Shown here: piece after piece, positions 34,038 through 43,448 of the stretch
Numbering within the stretch: the stretch's first letter is position 1
Layout: each line of letters starts with the position of its first letter
Assembly (NCBI GenBank): GCA_963921935.1
Contig: OY998175.1
Location: 176,549,262-176,613,261 of the forward strand
Reading direction: 5' to 3'
DNA length: 64,000 nucleotides
Origin: Galeruca laticollis
Taxonomy: Eukaryota; Arthropoda; Insecta; Coleoptera; Chrysomelidae
Notes under the pieces: generated by a model
The model's database searches: none
What the model saw: only the letters and a program-made list of their open reading frames with translations
Told to the model about the DNA's origin: nothing
Made by a program: the position numbers and the translations under genes

Positions 34038-34544
34038 ATTATTTTGCTTGCGTTTACCACAAACTTCATTAATCAGTAACGTACTTACGGGGGAATATAG
34101 GGGATGTATCCCCCATGGACAGCTAAACTTATAAACATCTACCGACTCTATTGGGGTGGAGGCGAAGAAACTGATTCAGGCAATAATCAGTATAATAAAT
34201 TACTTGATATATATTTACCTGATATTCCCAAAGTTATCATAAAATCAGTAATTAAAATGTAGCACGAACATTTAAGTAAATGCTCAGAAATAAATCTCCG
34301 AATACCGTGGACAGGACACTGCACCAATGAATCAATTCTGAGAAAACTGGGAATTAAAACCAGACTATCCACTCATGTCAACCTACAGAAGTTAGAATAC
34401 TTTAGGCACATTGCCAGACGATCATAGGAAATGGAGAGGCTGATCAATGAGGAGAAGGTTGAGGGCCTCTGAGTAGGAGTACCGCCACCTTAAACCACCC
34501 CCACCACTCTCCCTCTGACGTCATGGCCACGCCCTCTGTCATCT
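34038..34544. other. No gene recognised
   Basis: Near 34160-34440 the plus strand has short open stretches such as IPWTGHCTNESILRKL, NLQKLEYFRH and LINEEKVEGL. These are weakly like a LINE C-terminal tail (FRHIARRS), but too broken to call. Confidence 0.35.
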
Positions 34545-34812
34545 GTCAAATGTGTCATCTGTCATGTGTCAACAGTCATCTGTCATGTGTTCTGTCATAA
34601 GTATCGTATGCCATATGTGCCATAAGTGTCGTATGTCTCATCTGTCAAATGTGTGTCATCTGTCGTATGTGTCATCTGTCAAATGTGTTTCATCTGTCGT
34701 ATGTGTCATCTGTCAAATATGTCATCTGTCAAATATGTCAACAGTCATATGTGCCATATGCCATATGAGCCATAAGTGTCGTATGTGTCATCTGTCAACA
34801 GTCATATGTATC
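34545..34812. repeat. Degenerate TGTCATCTGTCAAATGTG short repeats
   Basis: Many near-copies of TGTCATCTGTCAAATGTG and CATATGTGCCATAAGTGTCG alternate for about 270 bp. Units vary from about 18 to 24 bases. Confidence 0.9.
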
Positions 34813-34997
34813 TTGTGTTCTGTGTCGACTCTGATGTGTTCCTTGTCGTCCTGTGACGTCATCAGCGCCATATTTACGCTATCCTCCTCTCTGATTGGTC
34901 CGCTACTTTAGGCCCTCCTCTTCTCGGGTTGGTCAGCGTCCTCGAGTCTGATTGGACTCGTTCTCTGGTTGGTTAGCGTCCTCGTGCCTGATTGGTT

Positions 34998-35265
34998 AAC
35001 CTACATTGTCCACCACGTGTCGGTAATACAGTTACCCTACCTTGCCTTGCCATCTATCGTCAATACTGTCAACCTACATTGTCCACCACGTGTCGGTAAT
35101 ACAGTTAACGTACATTGACGGCCATCTGTCGTCAATACTGTCATCCTGCATTGTCCAACATGTATCGGTAATACAGTTAACGTACATTGCATGCCATCTA
35201 TCGTCAATGCTGTCAACCTACATGGTCCATCACGTGTCGTTAATGCAGTTAACCTTGTGTCATCT
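34998..35265. repeat. Minisatellite of about 72-bp units with CACGTG
   Basis: About 3.7 units, each reading AACCTACATTGTCCACCACG, TGTCGGTAATACAGTTA, a variable middle and ATCTRTCGTCAATACTGTC. CACGTG-like sites occur once per unit (intact in the first two, TATG-changed in the third). Confidence 0.92.
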
Positions 35266-35269
35266 ATCT

Positions 35270-35462
35270 TCTCTGTGACGTATACCAAGTCTGTGTCGTC
35301 TGTCATGTGTTTCTTGTTTTCTGTCGTATGGTCTGTGACGTGTGTGTGTCGTCTGTCACATGAGCGCTGTGTCATGTGTCATTTGTCGTATGGTCTGTGA
35401 TGTGTGTTTGTGTCGTCTGTCACATGGGCGCTGTGTCTTTTGTCGTATGGTCTCTGACGTGG
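35270..35462. repeat. Minisatellite of about 70-bp GTCGTCTGTC units
   Basis: About 2.7 units containing TGTCGTCTGTCACATGRGCG, CTGTGTC and TTTGTCGTATGGTCTSTGA. It follows directly on the CACGTG array and ends at the TA run of PLE 3. Confidence 0.9.
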
Positions 35463-35475
35463 GTCTTGTATTCAG

Positions 35476-35540
<65 letters not shown>

Positions 35541-35640
35541 TCGTGGTTCAAAGTTGTTAGTGAATTTGGTTATATATTGTTGTTGTAGTATTTGTATGTA
35601 CGTTGTGGAATAACTTTATTTATTTGATTTGAAGGATAGA

Positions 35641-35817
35641 TAGAGCTATAAAACTAACTTCACCTAAATATCGTCCTGAAGTAATTAAAAAACTTAAGAT
35701 TGTTTTAGAAAATAATCACTATCCTTCAAATCAAATAAATAAAATTATTCAACAACGTACATACAAATACTACAACAACAATATAAAACCAAATTTACTA
35801 ACAACTTTGAACCACGA

Positions 35818-35874
<57 letters not shown>

Positions 35875-36340
35875 CTCTACCTTATACGAACCAATTATCA
35901 GAAAAACTAAAATATATATTATCTAAACATAATATCAAAATATGCCATAAACCAAATAATACACTATCATCACTATTTACTAAATTAAAAAGCGAAACTA
36001 AAAATAATAGGAAATCAAATGTTATATACTCCATACCATGCTTAAACTGCCCAAAAAATTATGTAGGAATGACTACACAATATCTAGAATGCCGAATAAA
36101 CGGCCATAAATACACTAAAAATGCATCCACAGCGCTACACAAACATGAACATAACTAAAATCATGAATTCGATTTCAAAAACACAAAAATTTTAACACAA
36201 AACACAAATTATTAAAAACTCAAAATCAAAGGAATGATATATATAAAACAAGATAAATTATCAGTAAATGACAAACAAGACATAAAAAACTTGAGTCAAA
36301 TTTATTACAAATTGATTAATTATTTTATTTTTATCACTCC
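35641..36340 (+). pseudogene. PLE 3 RT end and GIY-YIG endonuclease
   Basis: The frame before the TA run reads YRPEVIKKLKIVLENNHYPS, then QRTYKYYNNNIKPNLL and NHEK. After the run another frame reads ALPYTNQLSEKLKYILSKHN, SLFTKLKS, SNVIYSIPCLNCPKNYVGMT, CRINGHKYTK and STALHKHE. In PLE proteins these two parts are close together, so the TA run (about 53 bp) sits inside the coding sequence and breaks its phase by one base. A TAA follows HEHN near 36157. Confidence 0.85.
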
Positions 36341-36483
36341 CAACATAATATCGTTGCGTAAATATCTAAGGTAGGTATTCTATTACTATTGACAGTTCAT
36401 TCATGACATTTTATTGACTTTTTCATAATAATTTTTATAATTACTGTATTTTATGTAATTTATTTCTAATATTTATACATATT

Positions 36484-36522
36484 CTTTTGAAAATGCTCCT
36501 AAAATAAGAGCGAAACGTCAAG
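36484..36522 (+). ncRNA. Hammerhead-like fold in PLE 3 3' UTR
   Basis: CTT, TTGAAAA, T, GCTC, loop, GAGC, GAAACGTC, AAG. CTT and AAG can pair as stem I, and ACGT forms a minimal stem III before the GTC-type site. Such a tiny stem III is known from type I hammerheads that work as dimers. Confidence 0.5.
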
Positions 36523-36610
36523 TTTAATAAATCTTTATTCGAAAATATATTTTAACTAATATATTTATTTCATGTCACAACCTTTGAACCCAAGAAGATA
36601 TAATTCTAGA

Positions 36611-36615
<5 letters not shown>

Positions 36616-36644
<29 letters not shown>
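36616..36644. repeat. (TA)n microsatellite
   Basis: A short TA run separates the PLE 3 end from the hammerhead-bearing palindrome. Confidence 0.9.
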
Positions 36645-36646
<2 letters not shown>

Positions 36647-36692
36647 TTCATGGGTAATTCACGCAAAGTAAAGGGCTACTGAAATAGAGTGG

Positions 36693-36750
36693 TAACCGTG
36701 GACATGCATGTTTCTGGCTCATTTTGCCTCATCAGCACGGCATAACCAAA
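36693..36750 (-). ncRNA. Hammerhead ribozyme candidate, left arm
   Basis: The minus strand is identical over this stretch to the right-arm motif at 36930-36988, so it has the same stems and core. Confidence 0.6.
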
Positions 36751-36929
36751 TAATGATGTGAAATTTGGGAGCAAAGATGTTAATCGAAACATGGGAAAAC
36801 ACAAAATAACGGATTTCAGCAGGGAAACCAAACGCTCATTTGTGTCCTCAATTGGAAGATCCTGAGTTTTCAGGACATCAACCAACATGTTTCGATTAAC
36901 ATCTTTGCTCCCAAATTTCACATCATTAT

Positions 36930-36988
36930 TTGGTTATGCCGTGCTGATGAGGCAAAATGAGCCAGAAACATGCATGTCCACGGTTACC
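36930..36988 (+). ncRNA. Hammerhead ribozyme candidate, right arm
   Basis: CCGTG, CTGATGA, GGC, loop, GCC, A, GAAAC, ATGCAT, GTC, CACGG. Stem I (CCGTG with CACGG) is perfect and can be extended by GGT with ACC across an internal loop. Stem II is GGC/GCC. Stem III is the self-complementary ACATGCATGT ending in the GTC cleavage triplet. All core bases (CUGAUGA and GAAA) are intact. The one departure is an extra A between stem II and GAAA. Overall this is a type I topology. Confidence 0.65.
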
Positions 36989-37079
36989 ACTCTATTTCAG
37001 TAGCCCTTTACTTTGCGTGAATTACCCATGAATCTCTTTGTTGTTGTTGTTAACATATCACGCGATATTCCTACATCTT

Positions 37080-37083
<4 letters not shown>

Positions 37084-37161
<78 letters not shown>
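37084..37161. repeat. (TA)n microsatellite
   Basis: A TA run with one G interruption lies immediately before the terminal CAGTGCTATTT of a mariner-like remnant, consistent with TA target use. Confidence 0.95.
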
Positions 37162-37162
<1 letters not shown>

Positions 37163-37164
<2 letters not shown>

Positions 37165-37650
37165 GTGCTATTTAAAAGTCCCCTCCCCCCTCGTATCTTT
37201 TGAACGGCTACACTTACATTAATAAAATTTGGAAGGTCAAAATAAAGTGTTGTAAACTTCTCTACGAATGGTAACAGGTGACCAAAATTATTGAAATTAA
37301 TTTTTCAAATTCAGTTATTCAAATATCAACAATGGATTATTATAGCAAGTGTTCGAAATGTGCTACGTCTACTTCTTCCTGGCAGTAATACTTCGGCCGG
37401 CGAGGTCCTATAGAATGCTCACCTCGGTCACCAGATCTGACACCATTCTATGGGGGTACTTGAAATCCAAGGTTTATACTACGGCACCAGGTAGCATTGG
37501 CGTTTTAAAAGAAAGAATTACTGAACAATGCTATGCTATTTCAGCTGACACATTCGAGTACGACAAGAGTTTACTAATAGAATGTATGTGGATTTCTGAC
37601 CGAGTGCTGTATGAAGTGAGCCAATTTTTTGTGCGCATTAGTAAATGCTT
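37163..37650 (+). mobile_element. Tc1/mariner-like remnant, internally deleted
   Basis: This starts after TA with CAGTGCTATTTAAAAGTCCC, like a terminal inverted repeat. After about 190 bp of end sequence it jumps to the C-terminal part of a transposase. Frames read RSDTILWGYLKSKVYTTAPG and GSIGVLKERITEQCYAISAD. The pattern WGxLKxxVY is typical after the last catalytic residue of mariner-like enzymes with the WPxRSPDLTPxDF box, which is frameshifted here. The right end is missing where the R4/Dong-like LINE begins. Confidence 0.75.
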
Positions 37651-37651
37651 T

Positions 37652-38904
37652 CTACCAGTAGTTGTGGATTCCATCTATTCCAGGAGAGGTCCAGTTTTTG
37701 AGTCTTTTTACTGTGGCGTGGATGTCTTCCACTGTTACTATCGTCTCAGTCATTGGTATATATTTATGGGAGTTGTTTCTTCCAATATCTATCCATTCCG
37801 CTCGCATGTCGTGTTCTATTCTCCCGGACCAGATTTTTGACCAGAGCTTTGTCATTTCTTCTCGCGTTGGAGCCGCCGCGCGCTGGTTTGTATTTTCCGC
37901 GTCGAGATTTCGGAAAAACAGTCTTTGGTTGTTATTAAACAATTCATTTTGCTGGTATCGCTGCGTTCTTTTGTGGTATCTTCGGATCCAACAGCCCAGC
38001 GCGGTTATCTTTTGTTTTAGGAACTCTGACCGTTCTACTAGCTTTTGGTGGTATTGCGGGTCCGTTGGCTTTATTTTTGCCTTTCGAGCAAACGTTCTCA
38101 TTTTCTTTTTTACCTTCTGGCTAGGCTGTGGGTCATTTAGGAATGTGTGAATAATAGATATTTCTTTACGATGGCTAGCGATTTTTCTTCAAGCCTCCGT
38201 TCCCAGGGTGGCTTCCGCGTTTCTTTATTTCCTTCTAAGGGTGATTTTTGGTCTAATATGCAATTGGCCACTCTAGCCGCACAATATATCTTATGGCATA
38301 GGTTCTCCAGATCTTCTGAATTATCAAAGTCCACGCACAACGCTGTGTTGAGTGAGGTGATGATCTTCTTTGCTTCAGCATTTATTTTAAGCCTTAAGAT
38401 TTTTGGTCTGACTTGCATTGGCATACCCTCAAAGTTGTGGTTAGTTTCCTGGAACAGGAGATTTATGTCGTGGTGTTGTGGTGTCTGCTCTTGTGCTTCG
38501 CCATCTTCCCTTCGAACAGCCGGTTCATTTGTAGATGGTGTTGCCGCTGCTGGTGGGAATAAGCCTAGACTACCAATTGACCTGATAGCGTCCGGTCTTC
38601 TGTTTTGGGCCCTGCGTTCAGTTTCTGCTTCCATAGCTCGCATTTCGTCTGGTGATATCAGTCGACAGGTTTTAATGTTTGATATTTGTGCGGCAAGATG
38701 TTGCGCGGTAAATGGCTTATCTGGATACGCTTCGCTCCATAGTTCTAAAAGTTTCGCTGTGTACCTGGTTCTTTTTCTTCCCCCTTCAGTGACTTCGTAG
38801 TGAGCATTCATCAGTTTGAGGTTCATTTCTCTGGTCCAATGCTGCCTTCCCCTTCTGCGAGGTATAGCGGGACTGCGATGAAGACTTGCGTCTGGCTGGT
38901 CCAA
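37652..38904 (-). pseudogene. R4/Dong-like LINE ORF, 5' half only
   Basis: The minus strand starts MDQPDASLHRSPAIPRRRGR and HWTREMNLKLMNAHYE, then SEAYPDKPFTAQHLAAQI and CRLISPDEMRAME, a proline-rich linker, and PWERRLEEK. After one frame shift near 38160 it continues RTFARKAKIKP, LGCWIRRYHKRTQRYQQNEL, FRNLDAEN, FSK-like WSKIWSGRIEHDMRAEWI and VKRLKNWTSPGIDGIHNYW. The last box precedes RT motif 1 of R2/R4/Dong-type LINEs. Catalytic RT and the endonuclease are missing. GC content is clearly higher than in the surroundings. Confidence 0.8.
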
Positions 38905-39265
38905 GCTATCTCTCTGGGTGTCCTGAATAGGGGTGCTAGGTCTTATGGCTCCGTTTTGCAGGGAGGTGCCACTTGCTCCATTCTCTTCTGCTAGGGACTG
39001 TAAAGATCTTCCCCCAGGCGCAATCCCGGCACCGGAGGCGGGTTCCGAGGCTTCGTTAGGTTCGACGAAAGCAAGGGGATGAACTCAGCACACGGGTTGC
39101 TAACCCATGCGCTGGTTTGCTGGGGTCTGCGGGGTTGCGACCCGAGGCCTCTTGGCCTCCCTGCAGGCGAGGCTGGCTGTACAGGTCTTACGTCGTTACC
39201 CGTAGCGGCAAGAACACTACTGGTTGCAATGCCCTCTCCGGCCAGACAATATGGTGCATCGGCAT

Positions 39266-39269
<4 letters not shown>
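38905..39269 (-). mobile_element. 5' untranslated part of the R4/Dong-like LINE
   Basis: GC-rich DNA (about 55% by eye) directly upstream of the LINE start codon on the minus strand, running to the TA run at 39270. Its composition matches the ORF and not the flanks, so it most likely belongs to the element. Confidence 0.6.

Positions 39270-39316
<47 letters not shown>
39270..39316. repeat. (TA)n microsatellite
   Basis: A TA run between the 5' end of the R4/Dong-like LINE and the 3' end of PLE 4, both read on the minus strand. Confidence 0.95.
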
Positions 39317-39321
<5 letters not shown>

Positions 39322-39371
39322 TTTGAAGTATTTTTCTTGGGAAAGGTTCAGATTAAAACTCTTGTAAGTTA

Positions 39372-39411
39372 ACTTGACGTTTCGCCTTAAATATAAGGCT
39401 TTTTCAAAAGT
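39372..39411 (-). ncRNA. Hammerhead-like fold in PLE 4 3' UTR
   Basis: Minus strand: ACTT, TTGAAAA, A, GCCTT, loop, AAGGC, GAAACGTC, AAGT. Stem I is ACTT/AAGT and stem II has five pairs. It lies 240 bp after the stop codon. Confidence 0.5.
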
Positions 39412-39651
39412 TTTTATTATAAATTCAAAATATAAAATACATCATTTGTAAAACAGTGACAATACTAAATTGACATTAAAGGTGACAAATAGAATAAACG
39501 TGGTTATGAATTTTCAAAGGAGTACGTACCTTGACAACTATCTTTAATGCAATGTGTCTTACTTTATTTCTAATATTTTAATTTAGAGAGTGTTTGAAAA
39601 TGTTAATGGATAAATAATAATTAAATTATTGGTTTATTTTATTTTTTATAG

Positions 39652-40110
39652 TTATGAGGATATATGTAAAAGGTTATGATAAATTTTGCTTAATTTTTCT
39701 ATGTCTTTCTTATCATTCAGTGCTTCAGGTTCATTTTTTATTGCAATCATTTCTTTAATTTTGAGTTTAGTGATGTTTTGGTCTTTGTAAATAATTTTTG
39801 TGTTTTGAAAATCAAATTCATGTTTCTCATTTGTTTCATGTTTATGAAGTGCAGTTGAAGCATTTTTTGTGTATTTATGACCATTTAATCGATTGTCTAA
39901 GTATTGGGTGGTCATTCCGACATATTTTTTTGGACAATTAAGACAAGAAATAGAGTATATTAAATTAGATTGTTTTTTAATTGGGTTTCTGCTTTTTAAA
40001 GGTGTGAAGGCAGTTGATGTACGGTAGTGTGACTTATGACTTACTTGAATATTTTGTTTTTTAAGTATATATTTCAATTTTTCTGATAATTCATTTGTAT
40101 AAGGTAATGC
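39652..40110 (-). pseudogene. PLE 4 GIY-YIG endonuclease
   Basis: The minus-strand frame reads LSEKLKYILKKQNIQVSHKS, STAFTPLKSRN, QSNLIYSISCLNCPKKYVGM, LDNRLNGHKYTKNASTALHK and EALNDKKDIEKLSKIYHNLL, then stops at 39652. This is the linker and the complete GIY-YIG core (IYSISC ... YVGMT ... R...GH). No internal stop is seen, but RT is absent. Confidence 0.88.
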
Positions 40111-40134
40111 TACATATTTTTGTGGGGTATTTAT

Positions 40135-40165
40135 CTATATATATATATATATTTATATATATATA
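40135..40165. repeat. (TA)n microsatellite with interruption
   Basis: TA-rich run between PLE 4 and the left terminal repeat of the mariner-like element. The last TA is the target dinucleotide. Confidence 0.92.
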
Positions 40166-40805
40166 CAGGGTGGTCCTTAAGTAATTGTACATAGAAATAT
40201 GGTAGATTCCTGACTTTAAAATATTACGATTTAAACCAACTTACTTTAATAAAATCTTGCTAATAAGGAATATACAGGATGTTAAAGGTTAAATTTTAAA
40301 ATTTCTTTTTTGCAATAACTTCAACGTTTTTGGATATGTATACATGAAAATTTGGAAATAGAGGTTTTTGGGCACGAAAAATCATAATCTGGTACCTACT
40401 TCGATGTAGTTTATAGAGGGCGCTACATAGGCCACCTTTGTGGCATCAATGTGCCCTAAATTTTTTTGCTGTTTAAGTTAGCGGTATTTTTGTAAAAGAA
40501 TATTAAAGCCACGTTATTTTAATAGAAAAACGGTATACTTGTTATTAACCTTAAAACATAACGGTTTTCGATATAATCGCATTTTATGGATCAGCTGCTT
40601 GATTATTATTAAAAACATTTAGAAAACAAATTAAAAAAAACTAAACTAAATAACATTATAACTTCAGTTGTGTCACATTAAATGATCGATATTTCCTCCA
40701 TTCTCGTCGATGCATTTATCTACACGTTCCATAAAAGATCGTCTCATATTAAACAACATCATTGGATCAAAAACACCCGCTGCTCTATTTGTTTCTTCCC
40801 AAAGT
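40166..40805. repeat. Left terminal inverted repeat, 640 bp
   Basis: Complement of 41896-42535 with scattered mismatches. The inner end matches as far as cttcccaaagt. The stretch 40676-40805 is the complement of transposase codons. Confidence 0.9.
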
Positions 40806-40951
40806 AATAATTATTCATTTCGGAAACTATTAACATAGTAGGCTGACGTCACGAATGATTTTGACAGCGAAGCATTCGATTTGTTTCAATATTATGTCAG
40901 TCTTGTAATATTTAGTTTGCATTTTATTAGTTAATTTAAAAAAAGCAGAAA

Positions 40952-42028
40952 ATGCCGAGGCATAATAATTATTCTAATACAGATATGAGAGATATGGTTG
41001 CTATTTACTGTCAGCAAAATTTTAATGGGCGAGCTGCGAAACGAGAATATTTGAGAAGATATCCAAACAGGCAGCAACCTAATCATCAAACATTCTAGAA
41101 TCTATTTAGGAATTTAGGCGATAGTGGTTCGCTTCGTCCTAAGCGTGATAACTTAGGCCGACCAAGAATAATTACGCCTGATAAAGATGACGAAATAATG
41201 GTTCGCATTGAAGATGATCCTCAAGTTAGTACACGGCGTTTATCTGCTGCTTTACAAATCAGTAAAACTTCTATTTTAAAAAGACTACACCTCGAGAAGT
41301 ATCACCCATACCATTTTACTCCGGTACAAAATTTATTGCCAGCAGATCTACCGTTAAGATACCAATTTGCAAGTGCTATCCGAAACAGGCAAAATCTTAA
41401 TCACACCTTCGTCGACAGAATATTATTTACCGACGAAGCTACATTCAACCGCCGTGGTATTTTTAATTTAAGGAACAATCATCTTTGGGCTATTGAAAAT
41501 CCCCATGATAAACGAGTAAGCCATTTCCAATATGAATTCAAAATAAACGTATGGTGTGGTATCATTGGTAACAATTTCTTAGGACCATACGAGTAACCTC
41601 GTAATTTGAATGGTGAGAACTACTTACATTTTTTGCAAAATGATTTCATTAATCTATTGGAAGAATTGCCACTGAATATAAGAAAAAATATGTGGTTCAT
41701 GCAAGATGGTGCACCGCCGCATTATACGAGAGCAGTCAAAACATATTTGAATAACAAATTTCCTGAACGCTGGATTGGTCGTGGTAGCCATTTTCCTTGG
41801 CCAGCACGTAGTCCAGACTTGAATCCTCTCGATTTCGGTGTATGGGGTGCAATGAAACAACTTGTTTATAAGGATCCCATAAATACAAGCGACCAACTTT
41901 GGGAAGAAATAAATAGAACAGCGGTATTTTTTGATCCAATGATCTTGTTTAATATGAGACGATCTTTTATGGAACGTGTAGATAAATGCATCGACGAGAA
42001 TGGAGGACATATCGAACATTTAATGTGA
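40952..42028 (+). pseudogene. Mariner-like (DD41D type) transposase
   Basis: One frame from ATG 40952 to TGA 42026 spans about 359 codons. It contains in-frame TAG at 41096 and TAA at 41594. Helix-turn-helix region: RDMVAIYCQQNFNGRAAKRE and PRIITPDKDDEI. Catalytic residues: FTDEATF, QDGAPPH and SPDLNPLDFGVWG. The second and third aspartates are separated by 41 residues, the spacing reported for rosa-type mariner relatives. WCGIIG and WIGRG are also conserved. Apart from the two stops the frame is clean, so inactivation is fairly recent. Confidence 0.9.
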
Positions 42029-42532
42029 CACAATTGAAGTTATAATGTTATTTAGCTTAGTTTTTCTTAAATTTGTTTTCTTAATGTTTTCTAATATAAT
42101 CATGCTGCAGATCCCTAAAATGCGATTATATCATAAACCGTTAAGTTTTAAGGTTAATCACAAATATACCTTTTTCTATTAAAATAACGTGGCTTCAATA
42201 TTCTTTTACAAAAATACCTCTAACTTAAACAGCAAAAAAATTCAGGGCACATTGATGCCACAAATGTAGCCTATGTGGCGCCCTCTGCAAATTACATCGA
42301 AGTAGGTACCAGATTATAATTTTTCGTGCCCAAAAACCTCTATTTCCAAATTTTTATGTATACATATCCAAAAACGTTAAAGTTATTGCAAAAAAGAAAT
42401 TTTAAAATTTTACCTTAAACATCCTGTATATTTCTTATTAGCAAGATTTTATTAAAGCAAGTTGGTTTAAATCGTAATATTTTAAAGTCAGGAATCTACC
42501 ATATTTCTATGTACAATTACTTAAGGACCACC

Positions 42533-42535
<3 letters not shown>
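41896..42535. repeat. Right terminal inverted repeat, 640 bp
   Basis: This includes the C-terminal end of the transposase gene (41896-42028) and the 3' flank, ending ACCACCCTG followed by TA. Confidence 0.9.

Positions 42536-42584
<49 letters not shown>
42536..42584. repeat. (TA)n microsatellite
   Basis: TA run at the right boundary of the mariner-like element, with the palindromic PLE 5 beginning about 30 bp further on. Confidence 0.95.
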
Positions 42585-42586
<2 letters not shown>

Positions 42587-42692
42587 CATTAATTTTTCTT
42601 GACCATCCTGTATATATATATTTGTATGGAAATTTCTTGGATTAAGGTCATTAAACAAACTTTGGACGTTTCTTTTAATACATTTTTTTATT

Positions 42693-42734
42693 GATTACGT
42701 AAGTTTCGACATAATCCTGTCATTATCAAATCAC
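42693..42734 (-). ncRNA. Hammerhead-like fold, PLE 5 left arm
   Basis: Minus strand: GATT-TGATAA core (read as GAT, TTGATAA, T), GACA, loop, TGTC, GAAAC, TTACGTA, ATC. Stem I is GAT/ATC. The stem III region is altered compared with the right arm (one base). Confidence 0.42.
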
Positions 42735-43235
42735 CTACAATAAAATTAAAATATATCTTTACAAACAGAAACTACACTATAATTAAAAAGTAAAAACAGT
42801 AAAAATTTTAACTCTTAAAATAATCAAATTTATTCAATTGACAATGAAATAAATTACCTGTTTGTTGGGACATCACATGGTTAAAAGATATTAAAACTAA
42901 TTTAAAATTGCTTTTTTAAAAATATAAGTTTCCATGTCAAACATCCTCCTTCTCTTATCACAGCTTAATTAGTTTTAAATAGTATTTGCAAAACCTGCAT
43001 GATTGGTTTTTTAACTCATACATAGTGCACTTTGAAATTTTTATTTGATAGTACAAGCGATATTTCACAATTTTTAGTACATATTCAATAGTAAGGTACA
43101 AAAAGTTTCAGAGGTGGTACTCAAATACTTATCTGTGTTATTATTTTTTTAATATGCCGTCATAAATAATACTTAGATTTTTGATGTCATTTCTGGAATT
43201 GATACTGTTGGAATTTTGTTTAATATGGATCATTT

Positions 43236-43448
43236 CTAAAACCGTTCTAACCTTATCGTTTTTTCTTTTGCAAGAATTTTAGTTTGGTCATAGTTCAAAG
43301 AGTGTCCTGTTTGTTGTTTATGATGTGAGAGTGCTGTAACATCTGTTTTAGAGTATTTGTGAGCTTGTAATCTTTTTTGCAAATATTGTTTAGTCTGACC
43401 AATGTATGTACAAAATTCCAACAGTATCAATTCCAGAAATGACATCAA
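43236..43448 (-). pseudogene. PLE 5 GIY-YIG endonuclease fragment
   Basis: The minus strand reads FCTYIGQTKQYLQKRLQAHK then YSKTDVTALSHHKQQTGHSL and KILAKEKTIRLER. YIGQT plus the arginine in KRLQAHKY belong to the GIY-YIG core. The initial GIY half lies beyond the palindrome junction and is absent. Confidence 0.82.

Larger units (their letters stand above)
35474..36600 (+). mobile_element. PLE 3 with inverted 5' piece and internal (TA)n
   Basis: The left part (35474-35640) is an inverted copy of 35697-35877, including the TA run, so the element begins as a palindrome with a spacer of about 56 bases. The right copy continues through coding sequence to a 3' UTR with a hammerhead-like fold and ends near 36600. 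Two TA runs (35477-35537 and 35821-35873) are mirror images in the two arms. Confidence 0.75.
36645..37034. mobile_element. Palindromic copy of a hammerhead-bearing repeat family
   Basis: Inverted arms 36645-36800 and 36886-37034 are almost identical and flank an 85-bp centre. The right half is related to the direct repeats at 59170-59817. Shared blocks include CCTGAAAACTCAGGATCTTCC-like, ATGTTTCRATTAACATC and GAGCCAGAAACATGCATGTC. Each arm holds a hammerhead-like motif with its sense pointing outward. Outer ends meet short TA-rich DNA on the left and (TA)n shortly to the right. Confidence 0.8.
39317..40134 (-). mobile_element. PLE 4, 5'-truncated
   Basis: A minus-strand Penelope-like copy in the same family as PLE 3 (ALPYTN...LSEKLKYIL-type start and YVGMTTQYLDNR). 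It runs from a TA run at its 5' side (40135-40165) to a TA run at its 3' side (39270-39316). Only the last RT part, the endonuclease and the 3' UTR are present. Confidence 0.85.
40166..42535 (+). mobile_element. Mariner-like element with 640-bp terminal inverted repeats
   Basis: Bounded by TA on both sides, with ends CAGGGTGGTCCTTAAGTAAT and its complement. The length is 2370 bp. The right TIR includes the last about 130 bp of the transposase gene, so the left arm carries an inverted copy of that coding end. The transposase has two nonsense codons. Confidence 0.92.

Noticed and set aside
34998..35265. CRISPR-like regular repeats
   Set aside because: Units are contiguous near-identical minisatellite copies without unique spacers, in a eukaryotic context.
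34552..35400. Cysteine-rich and CHMC-repeat frames on both strands over the minisatellites
   Set aside because: The repeats produce open frames in all phases, units are not multiples of three throughout, and no family is recognisable.
36676..36921. Protein frame across the hammerhead palindrome (minus strand), partly similar to frames at 59.2-59.8 kb
   Set aside because: Similarity follows the DNA repeat in non-coding fashion, and units at 59 kb do not keep one frame; coding is not needed to explain it.
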